From UBA3206 sp964548855 (GTDB lineage Bacteria; Bacillota_I; Bacilli_A; Acholeplasmatales; Anaeroplasmataceae), in the NCBI GenBank assembly GCA_964548855.1, contig CAZJSR010000006.1:3787-67786 (forward strand): a stretch of DNA of 64,000 nt, in the 5' to 3' direction. How positions within the stretch are numbered: position 1 is the first letter of the stretch; every line of letters begins with the position of its first letter. The notes below the pieces were generated by a model that was given only the letters and a program-made list of their open reading frames with translations, was not told the origin of the DNA and ran no database searches. This document shows positions 19,024 to 28,918 of the stretch, one piece after another. The position numbers and the translations under genes were made by a program.

Positions 19024-20043
19024 ATGATTATAATAGATCCGGGTCATGGTGGTATAGATCCAGGAGGTGGAAGTAATTCATATTGGATTGAAAAAGATAT
19101 GAATTTAAAAATCTCTTTGTATCAATATAAAAGATTTAAAGAATTAGGTATTAAAGTTAGAATTACAAGAGATACTGATATTACTTTAAATCCAACTGAT
19201 AGAATTAATAAAATAAAAAGTTTTGGATATACGGGGAAAAATGATTTACTCATAAGTAATCATGTAAACGTAGATTCTAAAAATCTTGATGGTGCAGAAG
19301 TAATATACTCTATTTCTTCATCGGATAGATTACCAAGAATAATAAGTAGAAATTTAGCTTTAGTAGGACAAAATATGAGCACCAATGGTATTTATACAAA
19401 AATTAATGAACAAAAAGAAGATTATTACTATATAATAAGACAAACAAAGCCATATGAATCGATAATTATAGAATATGGTTTTGCAGATAGTCCTATGAAT
19501 GATATTAATTTACTTTTATATAAATGGGAAGATTTAGCAGAAAGTGTTGTTAAGAGTGTTTGTGAATATTACAATTATTCTTATGATAAATCTAGTACTT
19601 ATAAATATACGGTAAAAAAAGGTGATACTTTATATAATATTGCATTAAATAATAATACAACGGTTTCGGAATTAGTTAAATTAAATAATCTTAAAAATAA
19701 TACAATATATATAGGACAAGAATTAATATTACCTTCTAATATTATAGAAGCTAATAATATTATATATACTGTTAAAAATAATGACTCTTTATATAAAATT
19801 GCACAAGTTTTTAATATATCTTTAGATACTTTAAAAAAAGCTAATAATTTAAAAAGCGACATAATATATATTGGTCAAAAATTAGATATTCCTTTAAATG
19901 TTAAAGTTCAAAAATACATAGTAAAAAAAGGTGATAGTTTATATAAAATTGCCAAAAATAATAATAAAACAGTAGAATATTTAAAAGCTTTAAATAATAA
20001 AATAATTGATAATTTATACATAGGTGAAGAATTATTAATATAA
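19024..20043 (+). CDS. N-acetylmuramoyl-L-alanine amidase with three LysM domains, no signal peptide
   Basis: 339 aa. Residues 1 to about 180 are Amidase_3: zinc ligands His in DPGHGG, Glu in WIEKDMNL and His in ISNHVNVD, with catalytic Glu in IIEYGF. Three LysM repeats follow (YTVKKGDTLYNIA, YTVKNNDSLYKIA, YIVKKGDSLYKIA), which bind peptidoglycan. The protein starts directly at MIIIDPGHGG with GGTGAT upstream, so no export signal is visible. It could be released by lysis, like an endolysin, or act on the mother cell in sporulation. Confidence 0.88.
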   Translation: MIIIDPGHGGIDPGGGSNSYWIEKDMNLKISLYQYKRFKELGIKVRITRDTDITLNPTDRINKIKSFGYTGKNDLLISNHVNVDSKNLDGAEVIYSISSSDRLPRIISRNLALVGQNMSTNGIYTKINEQKEDYYYIIRQTKPYESIIIEYGFADSPMNDINLLLYKWEDLAESVVKSVCEYYNYSYDKSSTYKYTVKKGDTLYNIALNNNTTVSELVKLNNLKNNTIYIGQELILPSNIIEANNIIYTVKNNDSLYKIAQVFNISLDTLKKANNLKSDIIYIGQKLDIPLNVKVQKYIVKKGDSLYKIAKNNNKTVEYLKALNNKIIDNLYIGEELLI

Positions 20044-20047
20044 AAAA

Positions 20048-20056
20048 TGTTATAAT
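20048..20056 (+). promoter_or_regulatory. Extended -10 promoter for the Y-family polymerase
   Basis: TGTTATAAT is a perfect extended -10, 17 bp upstream of the ATG at 20074 and directly after the amidase stop. No LexA-type operator is recognisable around it. Confidence 0.5.
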
Positions 20057-20073
20057 ATTTATGGGTGTATAAG

Positions 20074-21348
20074 ATGAAAAATAGAGTATATTTTGTTATA
20101 GATATGAAGTCATTCTTTGCCTCAGTTGAATGTTCATTGAGAGGACTTGATTCAATGAATACAAATTTAGTAGTTGCAGATGAATCAAGAACTGATAAAA
20201 CAATATGTTTAGCAGTAACTCCAGCTATGAAGAAATTGGGTGTAAAAAATAGATGCCGTCTTTTTGAAATACCTAAAAATATTTCATATATAATAGCTAA
20301 ACCGAGAATGAAAAAATATATTGAATATGCAGCTAATATATATGCAATATATCTTAAATATATATCAAAAGATGATCTATATGTTTATTCAATTGATGAG
20401 GTTTTCTTAGACGTTACGGATTACTTAAAATTATATAATATAAGAGCTCGTGATTTTGCTCTAAAACTCATGAAAGAAATAAAAGATAAATATAATATTC
20501 CATCACATACAGGAATAGGTACTAATATGTATTTAGCAAAAGTTGCATTAGGAATAACTGCTAAAAATAGTAAAGATGGGATAGGATGGTTGAATGAAGA
20601 AAAATTCATTAAAACACTATGGCATCATAAGCCACTTTCAGATTTTTGGCAAATATCTATTGGAACAATGAATCATTTAGCACGTCTTAATATTCATGAT
20701 ATGGCTGGAATTGCAAATGCAGATCATGATATGCTATATCGTGAATTTGGTGTTAATGCTGAACTTTTAATTGATCATTCATTTGGTATTGAACCTGTAG
20801 AAATTAAGGATATTAAGAATTATCAAGGTAAATCAAAATCTATATCAAATTCTCAAGTTTTACACTGTGGATATGAATATAATAAAACAAGACTTGTTTT
20901 AAAAGAAATGGTTCAGTCTTCATGTTATAATATCGCATCTATGCATTTAGTTACAGATCTTATAAATTTAGTAATTATTTATAAGGAAGATATTAAACCA
21001 TTAAATACATCTATTCGTTTATCTATAAGAACAAATTTATACAACTATATGATAGATGATATTATAAAAAAATATGATTCTTTATGTCTTAGAGGTTATG
21101 AGATAAGAAAAATAGGTGTTTCATTTGCTAATTTATTAGATGAATCATATGAACAATATAATTTGTTTTATAATGAGGAAGAAATTGATAAAGAAAAGAA
21201 ACTAAGAGATAGTGTTTTAAAAATACAAAGCAAATTTGGGAAAAATTCTTTGTTTAAAGCTATGGATTTAGAAGAAGGAGCTACATTAAAAGAAAGAAAT
21301 ATGTTAATAGGAGGTCATAACAGTGGACAGGAAGAAGATGAGTCTTAA
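20074..21348 (+). CDS. Y-family DNA polymerase (UmuC/UvrX-like)
   Basis: 424 aa. Translesion polymerase: palm motif FVIDMKSFFASVECSLRG with the first metal Asp, YSIDEVFLDV with the catalytic Asp-Glu, SHTGIGTNMYLAKVA, then HhH and little-finger domains. It resembles the UvrX/YqjW group of Firmicutes plasmids and phages rather than chromosomal DinB. The overlap with a YolD gene supports that assignment. ATG at 20074 follows GGGTG. Confidence 0.9.
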   Translation: MKNRVYFVIDMKSFFASVECSLRGLDSMNTNLVVADESRTDKTICLAVTPAMKKLGVKNRCRLFEIPKNISYIIAKPRMKKYIEYAANIYAIYLKYISKDDLYVYSIDEVFLDVTDYLKLYNIRARDFALKLMKEIKDKYNIPSHTGIGTNMYLAKVALGITAKNSKDGIGWLNEEKFIKTLWHHKPLSDFWQISIGTMNHLARLNIHDMAGIANADHDMLYREFGVNAELLIDHSFGIEPVEIKDIKNYQGKSKSISNSQVLHCGYEYNKTRLVLKEMVQSSCYNIASMHLVTDLINLVIIYKEDIKPLNTSIRLSIRTNLYNYMIDDIIKKYDSLCLRGYEIRKIGVSFANLLDESYEQYNLFYNEEEIDKEKKLRDSVLKIQSKFGKNSLFKAMDLEEGATLKERNMLIGGHNSGQEEDES

Positions 21349-21652
21349 TAGTCGTGCAAGACAATTTTTACCATTTGATGCACTGAAGGGTTTGAAGGAA
21401 GCTATAAAACTTAAAGAACTAGAACATGAAAGAGTTAAAAAAAGAGATATTTCTTCGGATAAAGCATTAAAAATTTCAAATACATTAATATCTTTAGATG
21501 AGAAATCTATAGCTAGTGTTTTATATTATAAAGACGGTCATTATTATGAAATAACTGGAAAAATTAAATTAGATGTATTTAAAAATTATTTGATGGTTGA
21601 TGATTTAAAGGTAAATTTAGACAATTTATTTGATATTATTTTACAAGAATAG
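21323..21652 (+). CDS. YolD-like family protein
   Basis: 109 aa. Contains the YolD signature SLNSRARQFLPFDALKGL and HYYEITGKI. The family accompanies UvrX-type polymerases and is thought to assist or regulate them. GTG start with GGAGGT 8 bp upstream, overlapping the polymerase gene by 26 bp, so translation is coupled. Confidence 0.85.
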   Translation: MDRKKMSLNSRARQFLPFDALKGLKEAIKLKELEHERVKKRDISSDKALKISNTLISLDEKSIASVLYYKDGHYYEITGKIKLDVFKNYLMVDDLKVNLDNLFDIILQE

Positions 21653-21722
21653 AGGATATATTTTATATTTTGTTGATTAGTTTTCATATTTATGATATAT
21701 TTAAATATGGGAGTTTTTAGGT

Positions 21723-22820
21723 ATGCAAAATGAAAGTAAGAATTTAGTTAAGAAGAAATCTAGTACAATTAAATATATATTAAGTTTTTTATTCTTAGCT
21801 GTTCTTGTTGTTATAACATTTGTTGTAATATGCACTAAGTATGATATAAAAAAATTAAAAGAAGTATTATTATCAGTAGATTATAGTTATATATTAATAA
21901 GTTTATTTTTACTGTTTATTTATATTCTTTTTGAATCGTGTTCAACAAAAACAATATTATCATCGTTAGGAGTAAAAAGTGGTTTATTTCATAACATTGA
22001 ATATTCATGTATAGATTATTATTTTTGTGCAATAACGCCAAGTGCAGCAGGTGGACAACCTATGGTACTTTATTATATGGCTAAAGATAATATCTCTATA
22101 CCAAATGGATCAATTACATTGTTAATAAATACTGCGTTATTTAAGATAATTTTGATGTTTTTAACGATAATTTCATTATTTTTTGTTAGTAATATTGTTA
22201 TAGAGTCAACATTACTAATTATTTTATTAATCATAGGATTTATAATTAATTTAGCTGTAGTTATTGTATGTTTTCTAGGTTCTTTTAAAACCAAATGGAT
22301 TGAAAGAATTGGGAAAAAACTAATATTATGGTTAAATAGTTTAAAGATAATAAAGAGGCCTTTAAAGAGTTGTCGTTCTTTTACATTTAAAATGAAAGAA
22401 TATAAAAGAGGGGCAGAACTTATAAAGAAAAATAAAGCTAAATTTGCTTTAGCGTTATTCTTTAATTTAATTCAAAGAGTTGCGATGTTTTCAATAGCCT
22501 TTTTTGTATATTTAGCATTTTGTAAGGTTTATCCATCTATAAAAGGATATAATTATTGGGATTTGTTTGCGGTACAAGTAATTATCTCGATGAGTGTTGA
22601 TTCACTTCCTTTTCCAGGTGGTATGGGTATTTCAGAATTACTATATGTTAGAATATTTGAAACAATCTATATTACTGAAAGTTGTGTTGCATCGGCAATG
22701 CTTCTTACAAGAGCTATAAGTTTTTATATACCTTTAATTATTACAGCATTAATAGTTATAATTAAACATATAAGAATTATTTTAAAAGATAGAAGAAAAT
22801 TAGAGGAGAAAAATATATGA
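21723..22820 (+). CDS. Lysylphosphatidylglycerol synthase-type transmembrane (UPF0104) protein
   Basis: 365 aa with about eight membrane helices. The motif ITPSAAGGQPMVLYYMA and SLPFPGGMGISELLYV are typical of the UPF0104/AglD-MprF flippase domain. It lacks the soluble synthase domain of MprF. First gene of a phospholipid operon, overlapping pssA by 4 bp (ATGA). A role in lipid flipping is inferred. Confidence 0.83.
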   Translation: MQNESKNLVKKKSSTIKYILSFLFLAVLVVITFVVICTKYDIKKLKEVLLSVDYSYILISLFLLFIYILFESCSTKTILSSLGVKSGLFHNIEYSCIDYYFCAITPSAAGGQPMVLYYMAKDNISIPNGSITLLINTALFKIILMFLTIISLFFVSNIVIESTLLIILLIIGFIINLAVVIVCFLGSFKTKWIERIGKKLILWLNSLKIIKRPLKSCRSFTFKMKEYKRGAELIKKNKAKFALALFFNLIQRVAMFSIAFFVYLAFCKVYPSIKGYNYWDLFAVQVIISMSVDSLPFPGGMGISELLYVRIFETIYITESCVASAMLLTRAISFYIPLIITALIVIIKHIRIILKDRRKLEEKNI

Positions 22821-23512
22821 TAGGTTATTATAATTATACAGTATGGTTAACTTACATTTCATTATTAAGTGGTGGTGTTGGTATAACTTTTGCGTTTAAA
22901 GGACATCCTGTAATTGCAATTATTTGTTTAATAATATCAGGAATTTGTGATATGTTTGATGGTAGAGTCGCAAGAACAAAGAAAAATAGAACTAGAAATG
23001 AAAAAGTATATGGAATTCAAATAGATTCATTATCAGATCTTATTTGTTTTGGAGTACTACCTGTTTGTATTGGAATTAGTTTAGGTTTAACAAAAATATG
23101 GTATGTTCCAATATTCGCTTTATTTATATTATTTGGAATGATTAGATTATCTTATTATAATGTTTTAGAATTAGATAAATTAGAATCTAATAAAGAAATT
23201 ACTGATGGTGTCATTTTTGAAGAAGAAGATATGACTGAACTTGATAAAAATCCAAAACCAAAGAAAAGCTTCTTTGTAGGTGTTCCTATAACATCATCTG
23301 CAATTGTATTTCCACTACTTTTTACGTTAAAAACTGTTATTGATAAAAATGTGTTTGCTTATATCTATGCTGGTTTACTTGGTTTGATTGGTATTTTATA
23401 TGTTATAAAAATTAAAATTCCTAAACCTAATTTTATCGCAACAATTATATTATTTATATTAGGCCTAGTTGTAATTGTTTTATTAGTTTTATTTAATTTT
23501 ATATTAAAATGA
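22817..23512 (+). CDS. pssA: CDP-diacylglycerol--serine O-phosphatidyltransferase
   Basis: 231 aa, membrane protein. The CDP-alcohol phosphotransferase motif is readable as DMFDGRVARTKKNR followed by YGIQIDSLSD (pattern DG-AR-G-D-D). The neighbouring psd supports phosphatidylserine synthase over other CDP-alcohol enzymes. About seven helices. ATGA overlaps on both sides. Confidence 0.9.
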   Translation: MIGYYNYTVWLTYISLLSGGVGITFAFKGHPVIAIICLIISGICDMFDGRVARTKKNRTRNEKVYGIQIDSLSDLICFGVLPVCIGISLGLTKIWYVPIFALFILFGMIRLSYYNVLELDKLESNKEITDGVIFEEEDMTELDKNPKPKKSFFVGVPITSSAIVFPLLFTLKTVIDKNVFAYIYAGLLGLIGILYVIKIKIPKPNFIATIILFILGLVVIVLLVLFNFILK

Positions 23513-24375
23513 GAAAAATAATAAATAGAAAAACAAAAGAAATAAAAGATTGTGATTTAGCTAAATCTCAGTCTTTTTTATACAATAATCTATTTGGAAG
23601 AATTATGTTAAAATTGTTAATTAGGCCTTTTATTTCCAAATTAGGTGGAGTTTATATGAATAGTAAAGCTTCAAAAAAACGTATAAATAAATTTGTTTTA
23701 GAAAATAATATTGATATAACAGAATATGATATGACTAATATAAATTGTTATAATGATTTTTTTACAAGAAAATTACTTGATGGTAAAAGAAATATTTCAT
23801 ACGAAAAAAACATCTTAATTAGTCCATGTGATTCTAAATTATCAGTTTATAAAATTGATAATAATAGTATATTTAATATTAAGGATTCTTTTTATAAAGT
23901 TTCAGATTTAGTTAATGATAAATCTCTAGCTGAAGAATATCTAGGAGGATATTGTTTAATTTTTAGATTAACAGTAGATGATTATCATAGATATTGTTAT
24001 ATAGATAATGGTAAAAAAACTAGAAATTATAAAATAAAAGGTGTGCTGCATACAGTTAATCCAATTGCGTTAGAACACTATAATATTTATAAAAGAAATA
24101 GTAGAGAATATACTATATTAGAAACTGAAAATTTTGGAAAAGTCGTACAAATAGAAGTTGGCGCATTAATGGTTGGGAAAATTTCTAATCATCATGAAGA
24201 GTATGAATTTAAAAAAGCAGAAGAAAAAGGCATGTTTTTATTTGGCGGATCTACAATAGTTTTACTTTTAAATAATAATATAGTCATTGATGAAGATATT
24301 ATTAAAAATTCATTAAACGGTGATGAAACTATTGTTAAATATGGTGAGAGGATAGGTGCAAATGGAAAAAATTAA
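23509..24375 (+). CDS. psd: Phosphatidylserine decarboxylase
   Basis: 288 aa. The autocleavage LGST motif appears as FGGSTIVLL, giving the pyruvoyl serine. DDYHRYCYIDNG and HTVNPIAL match the catalytic His region. Converts phosphatidylserine made by PssA into phosphatidylethanolamine at the membrane. No separate ribosome binding site is evident, so translation is coupled to pssA through ATGA. Confidence 0.92.
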   Translation: MRKIINRKTKEIKDCDLAKSQSFLYNNLFGRIMLKLLIRPFISKLGGVYMNSKASKKRINKFVLENNIDITEYDMTNINCYNDFFTRKLLDGKRNISYEKNILISPCDSKLSVYKIDNNSIFNIKDSFYKVSDLVNDKSLAEEYLGGYCLIFRLTVDDYHRYCYIDNGKKTRNYKIKGVLHTVNPIALEHYNIYKRNSREYTILETENFGKVVQIEVGALMVGKISNHHEEYEFKKAEEKGMFLFGGSTIVLLLNNNIVIDEDIIKNSLNGDETIVKYGERIGANGKN

Positions 24376-25009
24376 AGAAATATGGAATAAATATAATCTT
24401 TTATATTTATTACTTCCTTTATTATTTTATGCTTATCAAGGAATATTATATTTAATAATTCCATTAATTAATTCAAATGGTCATGAAATACCAATATGGC
24501 TAGATAATAAAATACCAGTTATTAAATTTTTTGTAATATTCTATTATATATATTATGTACTTCCTATTATCCTTATTTGGTATGTTAGTTTTAAAGATAA
24601 ACAAAGATCTAAAATTCTTATTTATTCATGTTTTATAAGCGCTACAATTTGTTATATTTTCTTCTGCTTTTATCAAGTACATATGGTAAGACCTGAGATT
24701 GTTGGAAATGATATATTTTCTATACTTATAAGATTTATGTATAATACATCAGATCCTAAGGCTTTAAATTGTTGTCCCTCTATTCATACAATTATGGGAA
24801 TTTTTACAATTATTTCTTTATTAAAAGTAAAAAATATATCAATTTTGAAGAAAATAGGTGCAGTTGTATGTGGCGCTGGAATAATACTGTCTACTTTATT
24901 TATTAAACAACATTATGTAATTGATGTTTTAGCAGGAATAGGACTTTCTTTGATTGTTTATTTTATAGTATATTTAATATTTAAGTTCAATTTGAAAAAA
25001 CAAGTTTAA
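24362..25009 (+). CDS. PAP2-family phosphatase
   Basis: 215 aa, five to six helices. PAP2 motifs CCPSIHTIMG and KQHYVIDVLAGI give the catalytic His residues and Asp. Likely dephosphorylates phosphatidic acid, phosphatidylglycerophosphate or undecaprenyl-PP. Starts 14 bp inside psd behind a GGTG site, and ends the operon. Confidence 0.83.
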   Translation: MEKIKEIWNKYNLLYLLLPLLFYAYQGILYLIIPLINSNGHEIPIWLDNKIPVIKFFVIFYYIYYVLPIILIWYVSFKDKQRSKILIYSCFISATICYIFFCFYQVHMVRPEIVGNDIFSILIRFMYNTSDPKALNCCPSIHTIMGIFTIISLLKVKNISILKKIGAVVCGAGIILSTLFIKQHYVIDVLAGIGLSLIVYFIVYLIFKFNLKKQV

Positions 25010-25020
25010 ACTTGTTTTTT
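24995..25020 (+). terminator. Terminator of the phospholipid operon
   Basis: AAAAAACAAG/CTTGTTTTTT around a TTTAAA loop, running into nine or more T. It overlaps the PAP2 stop codon. Confidence 0.8.
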
Positions 25021-25075
25021 TTTATTCAAAAGATTTTAATTATAATAAAATTTTATTTTTTTTAGATTAAATTAT

Positions 25076-25104
25076 TTGGAGAATTAGCGATTTTGATGTA
25101 AAAT
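25076..25104 (+). promoter_or_regulatory. Promoter of the methionine-cycle operon
   Basis: TTGGAG (25076-25081), 17-bp spacer, TAAAAT (25099-25104). The GTG start lies at 25122, leaving a leader of about 11 nt, too short for a SAM or B12 riboswitch. Confidence 0.55.
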
Positions 25105-25121
25105 AAATTTGAGGTGTTAAT

Positions 25122-26006
25122 GTGAAAATTAAAGATATTTTAAATAATAAGAAAACTTTATCATTCGAAGTTTTTCCTCCTAAAAAAGAAAATCAAGATG
25201 ATATTACAAGTTTATTAACTACGATAGATTCTTTAAAAGAATTTAATCCTGATTTTATAAGTGTTACCTATGGAGCTGCAGGAAATAATACTAAAAATAC
25301 AGTATTTATCGCAGATTATATAAAAAATAAAGCGAATATTGAAGCTTTAGCCCATCTAACTGGAGGGCCTTCAGATTTTGAAACTATTGATAAAATTTTA
25401 AAAGAATTAAAAGATGCGAATATTGAAAATATTATGTCTTTAAGAGGAGATAGACCTAAGGATTTAAATATCGATTATTGTAAGCATTTTAAGCATGCGA
25501 CTGATTTAAATCAATATATAAAACAAAAAGGTTATGATTTTTGTTTAGGTAACGCTTGTTATCCTGAAGGACATTTTGAAGCTGATACTTTATATGATGA
25601 TTTAATAAATCTTAAGAAAAAGCAAGATAGTGGTGCAGAATTTTTTATTACTCAAGTTTTTTATGATAACAACTATTTTTATAGGCTATTAAGAGAAGCA
25701 AGAAAAATTGGTATTACTATACCAATTATTCCAGGTATTATGCCTCTTACAACACAAAAACAAGTACAAAACACTGTGAAACTTACTGGTTCATCAGTAC
25801 CTTTAACTTTAAGAGCAATGATTGAAAGATTTAAAGATGATAAAGAAGCAATTAGAGAAATTGGTATTAATTATGCTGTAAGTCAAATACTTGATCTACT
25901 TGCAAATGATGTAGATGGTATACATATCTATATTATGAATAATTATAAAAATGCATATGAAATTTGTTCGAAAATTTCTAATGTATTAAAGAAAGAAATG
26001 AAGTAA
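25122..26006 (+). CDS. metF: 5,10-methylenetetrahydrofolate reductase
   Basis: 294 aa TIM barrel: LSFEVFPPKKENQDD, SVTYGAAG, MSLRGDRP, ITQVFYDN. Supplies 5-methyl-THF for the methionine synthase downstream. GTG start after GAGGTG. First gene of metF - activation protein - metH - luxS. Confidence 0.93.
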   Translation: MKIKDILNNKKTLSFEVFPPKKENQDDITSLLTTIDSLKEFNPDFISVTYGAAGNNTKNTVFIADYIKNKANIEALAHLTGGPSDFETIDKILKELKDANIENIMSLRGDRPKDLNIDYCKHFKHATDLNQYIKQKGYDFCLGNACYPEGHFEADTLYDDLINLKKKQDSGAEFFITQVFYDNNYFYRLLREARKIGITIPIIPGIMPLTTQKQVQNTVKLTGSSVPLTLRAMIERFKDDKEAIREIGINYAVSQILDLLANDVDGIHIYIMNNYKNAYEICSKISNVLKKEMK

Positions 26007-26606
26007 TTGAAAGAATTAATTTATAAATATTTAGGGTACCACAGTATATTAAAAGATTCATTTATAGATTCATTAATTGATGAATGCATCTTTGAGGTGA
26101 AAAAATTAAGTAAATTTAAATATATTTATAATCATTTTAATGAAATACTTCCGTTTTTAAATGATAATATAAATTATCTTAATTATTTAGAAGGAAGTAG
26201 TGGTTATTATTTAGTTGCCTGTACTTTAGGTATCGAGATTGATAGAAGACAAAAATATTACGAGGCTTATGATACAACTAAAGCGTTAGTGTTTGATTGT
26301 GTTGCGAGTGCATATATTGAATATGTTGCAGATACATATGAACATGAAAATTTTATTAATACTTCATATAGATTTTGTCCTGGATATCAAGGAACTAACT
26401 TCCTTGATAATCAAATTATTGCGAAATACTTAAATGTTACAAAATATTTAGGTATTAATTTTTTGGATTCTGGATTAATGGTTCCTCTTAAAAGTATGAT
26501 AGGAATCGTAGCTATTGGTAATAATAAAAAAAGAACGTGTAAAAACTGTATTTTTATTAAAAACTGTAAATATTTAAAAGGAGAAACAACATGTTATCTA
26601 AAGTAA
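26007..26606 (+). CDS. MetH reactivation-domain-like protein (stand-alone)
   Basis: 199 aa. Contains SYRFCPGYQGTN, the AdoMet-binding RxxPGY signature of the cobalamin-dependent methionine synthase activation domain, and ends with a cysteine cluster (CKNCIFIKNCKYL). Domain IV of classic MetH, which re-methylates oxidised cob(II)alamin with AdoMet, is here a separate gene directly upstream of a MetH that lacks it. The start is a TTG one base after the metF stop with a weak site, so coupling is likely. The Cys cluster is unexplained. Confidence 0.82.
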   Translation: MKELIYKYLGYHSILKDSFIDSLIDECIFEVKKLSKFKYIYNHFNEILPFLNDNINYLNYLEGSSGYYLVACTLGIEIDRRQKYYEAYDTTKALVFDCVASAYIEYVADTYEHENFINTSYRFCPGYQGTNFLDNQIIAKYLNVTKYLGINFLDSGLMVPLKSMIGIVAIGNNKKRTCKNCIFIKNCKYLKGETTCYLK

Positions 26607-28918
26607 CAATTTTTGATGGTGGCTTTGGTACAGAACTTCAAAAAAGAGGTCTTAAAGCCGGTGATATTCCTGAAGAATTAAATATAACAAATAGTGAAAT
26701 TATAAAAGAAATTCATCTTTCATATGAAGAAGCTGGGGCGGATTATATTACAACTAATACATTTGGATGTAATAGATATAAGCTTAGTGATTCTAAATAT
26801 TCACTAAAAGAAGTAATTGATAGCGCAATAAATAATGCGAAGGTTTGTAAGAAATGTCATATAATGTTTGATATTGGCCCATTAGGACAATTATTAAGCC
26901 CATTAGGACAATTATCATTTGATGAAGCGTACGATGCTTTTAAAGAAATTGTTTTATTAAGTAAAGATTACGTTGATGGATATATTTTAGAAACTTTTGC
27001 GGATGTTTACGAACTTAAAGCGGCCGTACTTGCTGTTAAAGAAAATTCAGATAAACTCGTTTTTGCAACAATGACATTTGATGAAACACATCATACATTA
27101 ACAGGTTCTAATCCTACAATTGTATGTCATTTACTGGAAGGTCTTGGTGTAGATGCACTTGGTGTAAACTGTTCTTTAGGACCATGGGAATTACTTCCTA
27201 TTGTAAAAGAATTAACAAGCGTATCTCATACTCCAATAATTGTTCAAGCAAATAGAGGACTTCCTCGTATTTTAAATGGTAATACTATATATGATTTGAA
27301 ACTTACTGATTTTAAAGAAGCTTATTTAAAAATGTATGAACTAGGTGTTAGTGTTTTTGGTGGATGTTGTGGTACTGACCCTGAATTTATTAAAAGTATT
27401 AGTGTACTAAAAGGAAAAAAAGTTAAATTAAATGAAAATCCGTATTATACATTTGTAACTAGTCAAACAAATTTAGTTAAAATTGAGAATGTAAAAGTGT
27501 GTGGTGAAAGACTTAATCCAACAGGTAAAAAGAAATTAAAGGAAGCTTTGATTAATGAAGACTATGATTATTTAGTTCAAGAAGGTATTAAACAAGTAAA
27601 CGCTAAAGCAGATATTCTTGACTTAAATGTAGGAGTACCAAAAATTGATGAAGCAAAGGTTATGAAAAACGCAATAATTAAACTTCAAGAAGTAATTAAT
27701 TTACCTTTCCAAATAGATTCTTCTAATAAAGATGCGATAGAAGCAGGATGTAGATATTCTCTTGGTGTTCCTTTAATAAATTCAGTTAATGGTGAATATG
27801 AAGTAATGGATAAAATCTTTCCTATTGCGGCTAAATATGGTTGTTGTGTACTTGGACTTACATTAGATAAGAATGGCGTTGCGAAAACTGCAAAAGAAAG
27901 ATTTGATATTGCGAAACGTATTGTTGATTATGCTTGGGAAAAGTATAAAATTAGAAAAGAAAGAATTATTATTGATACCTTAACTCTTACTGCCTCTGCT
28001 GAACAAGCTTTAGTTAAAGAAACTTTAGATGCTTTAAGACTTGTAAGAGATAATTTAAATGTAAGATGTGCGCTAGGTGTATCTAATGTATCATTTGGAC
28101 TTCCTAATCGTGTTTTATTGAATAAAACTTTCTTAACTTTAGCGATGCAAAATGGTCTTAATATGCCAATAATTAATCCATGTGAAGAAGAAATGATGAA
28201 TGCAATTTATGCATATAAAGTATTATATAATATTGATAAAAATAGTGAGTTTTATATTTCTAATGTAACAACAAATGATATAATAAATGCTAAAACATCA
28301 GGTGATATGTCTCTTGAAAATATGATAAAAACAGGTCTTAAAGAAGAAGTTAAAAATAAAACATTATCTTTATTAGATAATGAAGAACCTTTAAGTATAA
28401 TTAATAATAGAATTATTCCAACATTAAATGAAGTTGGTCAATTATTTGATCAAAAGAAGTTATTTTTACCTCAACTCATTATGTCAGCTGAGGCTTGTAA
28501 GAATGCATTCTCTATAATTTTGGATAAATTCCCTAAAAAAGAATCTAATACTAGACCAATAATTATGGCTACCGTTCATGGTGACGTACATGATATTGGA
28601 AAAAATATTGTATGTGTAATATTAGAAAGCTATGGATATAATGTTATAGATTTAGGAAAAGATGTTAAAACCGAAGTTATACTTGATGCATTTTATAAAT
28701 ATAATCCAATAGCTATTGGACTTAGTGCTTTAATGACTACAACTGTTTTAAGTATGGAAGAGACAATTACTGAACTAAAAAAGCATGATAATATGTGTCC
28801 AATATTTGTAGGTGGTGCAGTAATGACTAAAGATATTGCCAAAGAAATTAATGCCGATTTTTATTCAAAAGATGCACTTGAGTTTATAGAAATATTAAAA
28901 AGGGAGAAAATAGAATAA
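26591..28918 (+). CDS. metH: Cobalamin-dependent methionine synthase, lacking activation domain
   Basis: 775 aa. Order: homocysteine S-methyltransferase domain (FDGGFGTELQKRG, zinc Cys in GVNCSLG and FGGCCGTDP), pterin-binding barrel (about 300-550, CGERLNPTGKK), cobalamin cap helices, and Rossmann domain with the B12-ligand motif VHGDVHDIGKNIV. There is no C-terminal AdoMet domain, which the preceding gene supplies in trans. AAAGGAG upstream; overlaps that gene by 16 bp. Confidence 0.93.
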   Translation: MLSKVTIFDGGFGTELQKRGLKAGDIPEELNITNSEIIKEIHLSYEEAGADYITTNTFGCNRYKLSDSKYSLKEVIDSAINNAKVCKKCHIMFDIGPLGQLLSPLGQLSFDEAYDAFKEIVLLSKDYVDGYILETFADVYELKAAVLAVKENSDKLVFATMTFDETHHTLTGSNPTIVCHLLEGLGVDALGVNCSLGPWELLPIVKELTSVSHTPIIVQANRGLPRILNGNTIYDLKLTDFKEAYLKMYELGVSVFGGCCGTDPEFIKSISVLKGKKVKLNENPYYTFVTSQTNLVKIENVKVCGERLNPTGKKKLKEALINEDYDYLVQEGIKQVNAKADILDLNVGVPKIDEAKVMKNAIIKLQEVINLPFQIDSSNKDAIEAGCRYSLGVPLINSVNGEYEVMDKIFPIAAKYGCCVLGLTLDKNGVAKTAKERFDIAKRIVDYAWEKYKIRKERIIIDTLTLTASAEQALVKETLDALRLVRDNLNVRCALGVSNVSFGLPNRVLLNKTFLTLAMQNGLNMPIINPCEEEMMNAIYAYKVLYNIDKNSEFYISNVTTNDIINAKTSGDMSLENMIKTGLKEEVKNKTLSLLDNEEPLSIINNRIIPTLNEVGQLFDQKKLFLPQLIMSAEACKNAFSIILDKFPKKESNTRPIIMATVHGDVHDIGKNIVCVILESYGYNVIDLGKDVKTEVILDAFYKYNPIAIGLSALMTTTVLSMEETITELKKHDNMCPIFVGGAVMTKDIAKEINADFYSKDALEFIEILKREKIE

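Noticed and set aside
23509..24375. psd frame error because of weak start
   Set aside because: The ATGA overlap with pssA explains the start through coupling, and the frame is intact to the LGST motif.
25010..25121. SAM or cobalamin riboswitch before metF
   Set aside because: The gap holds a terminator and a promoter. The leader after the -10 is about 11 nt, so no aptamer can fit.
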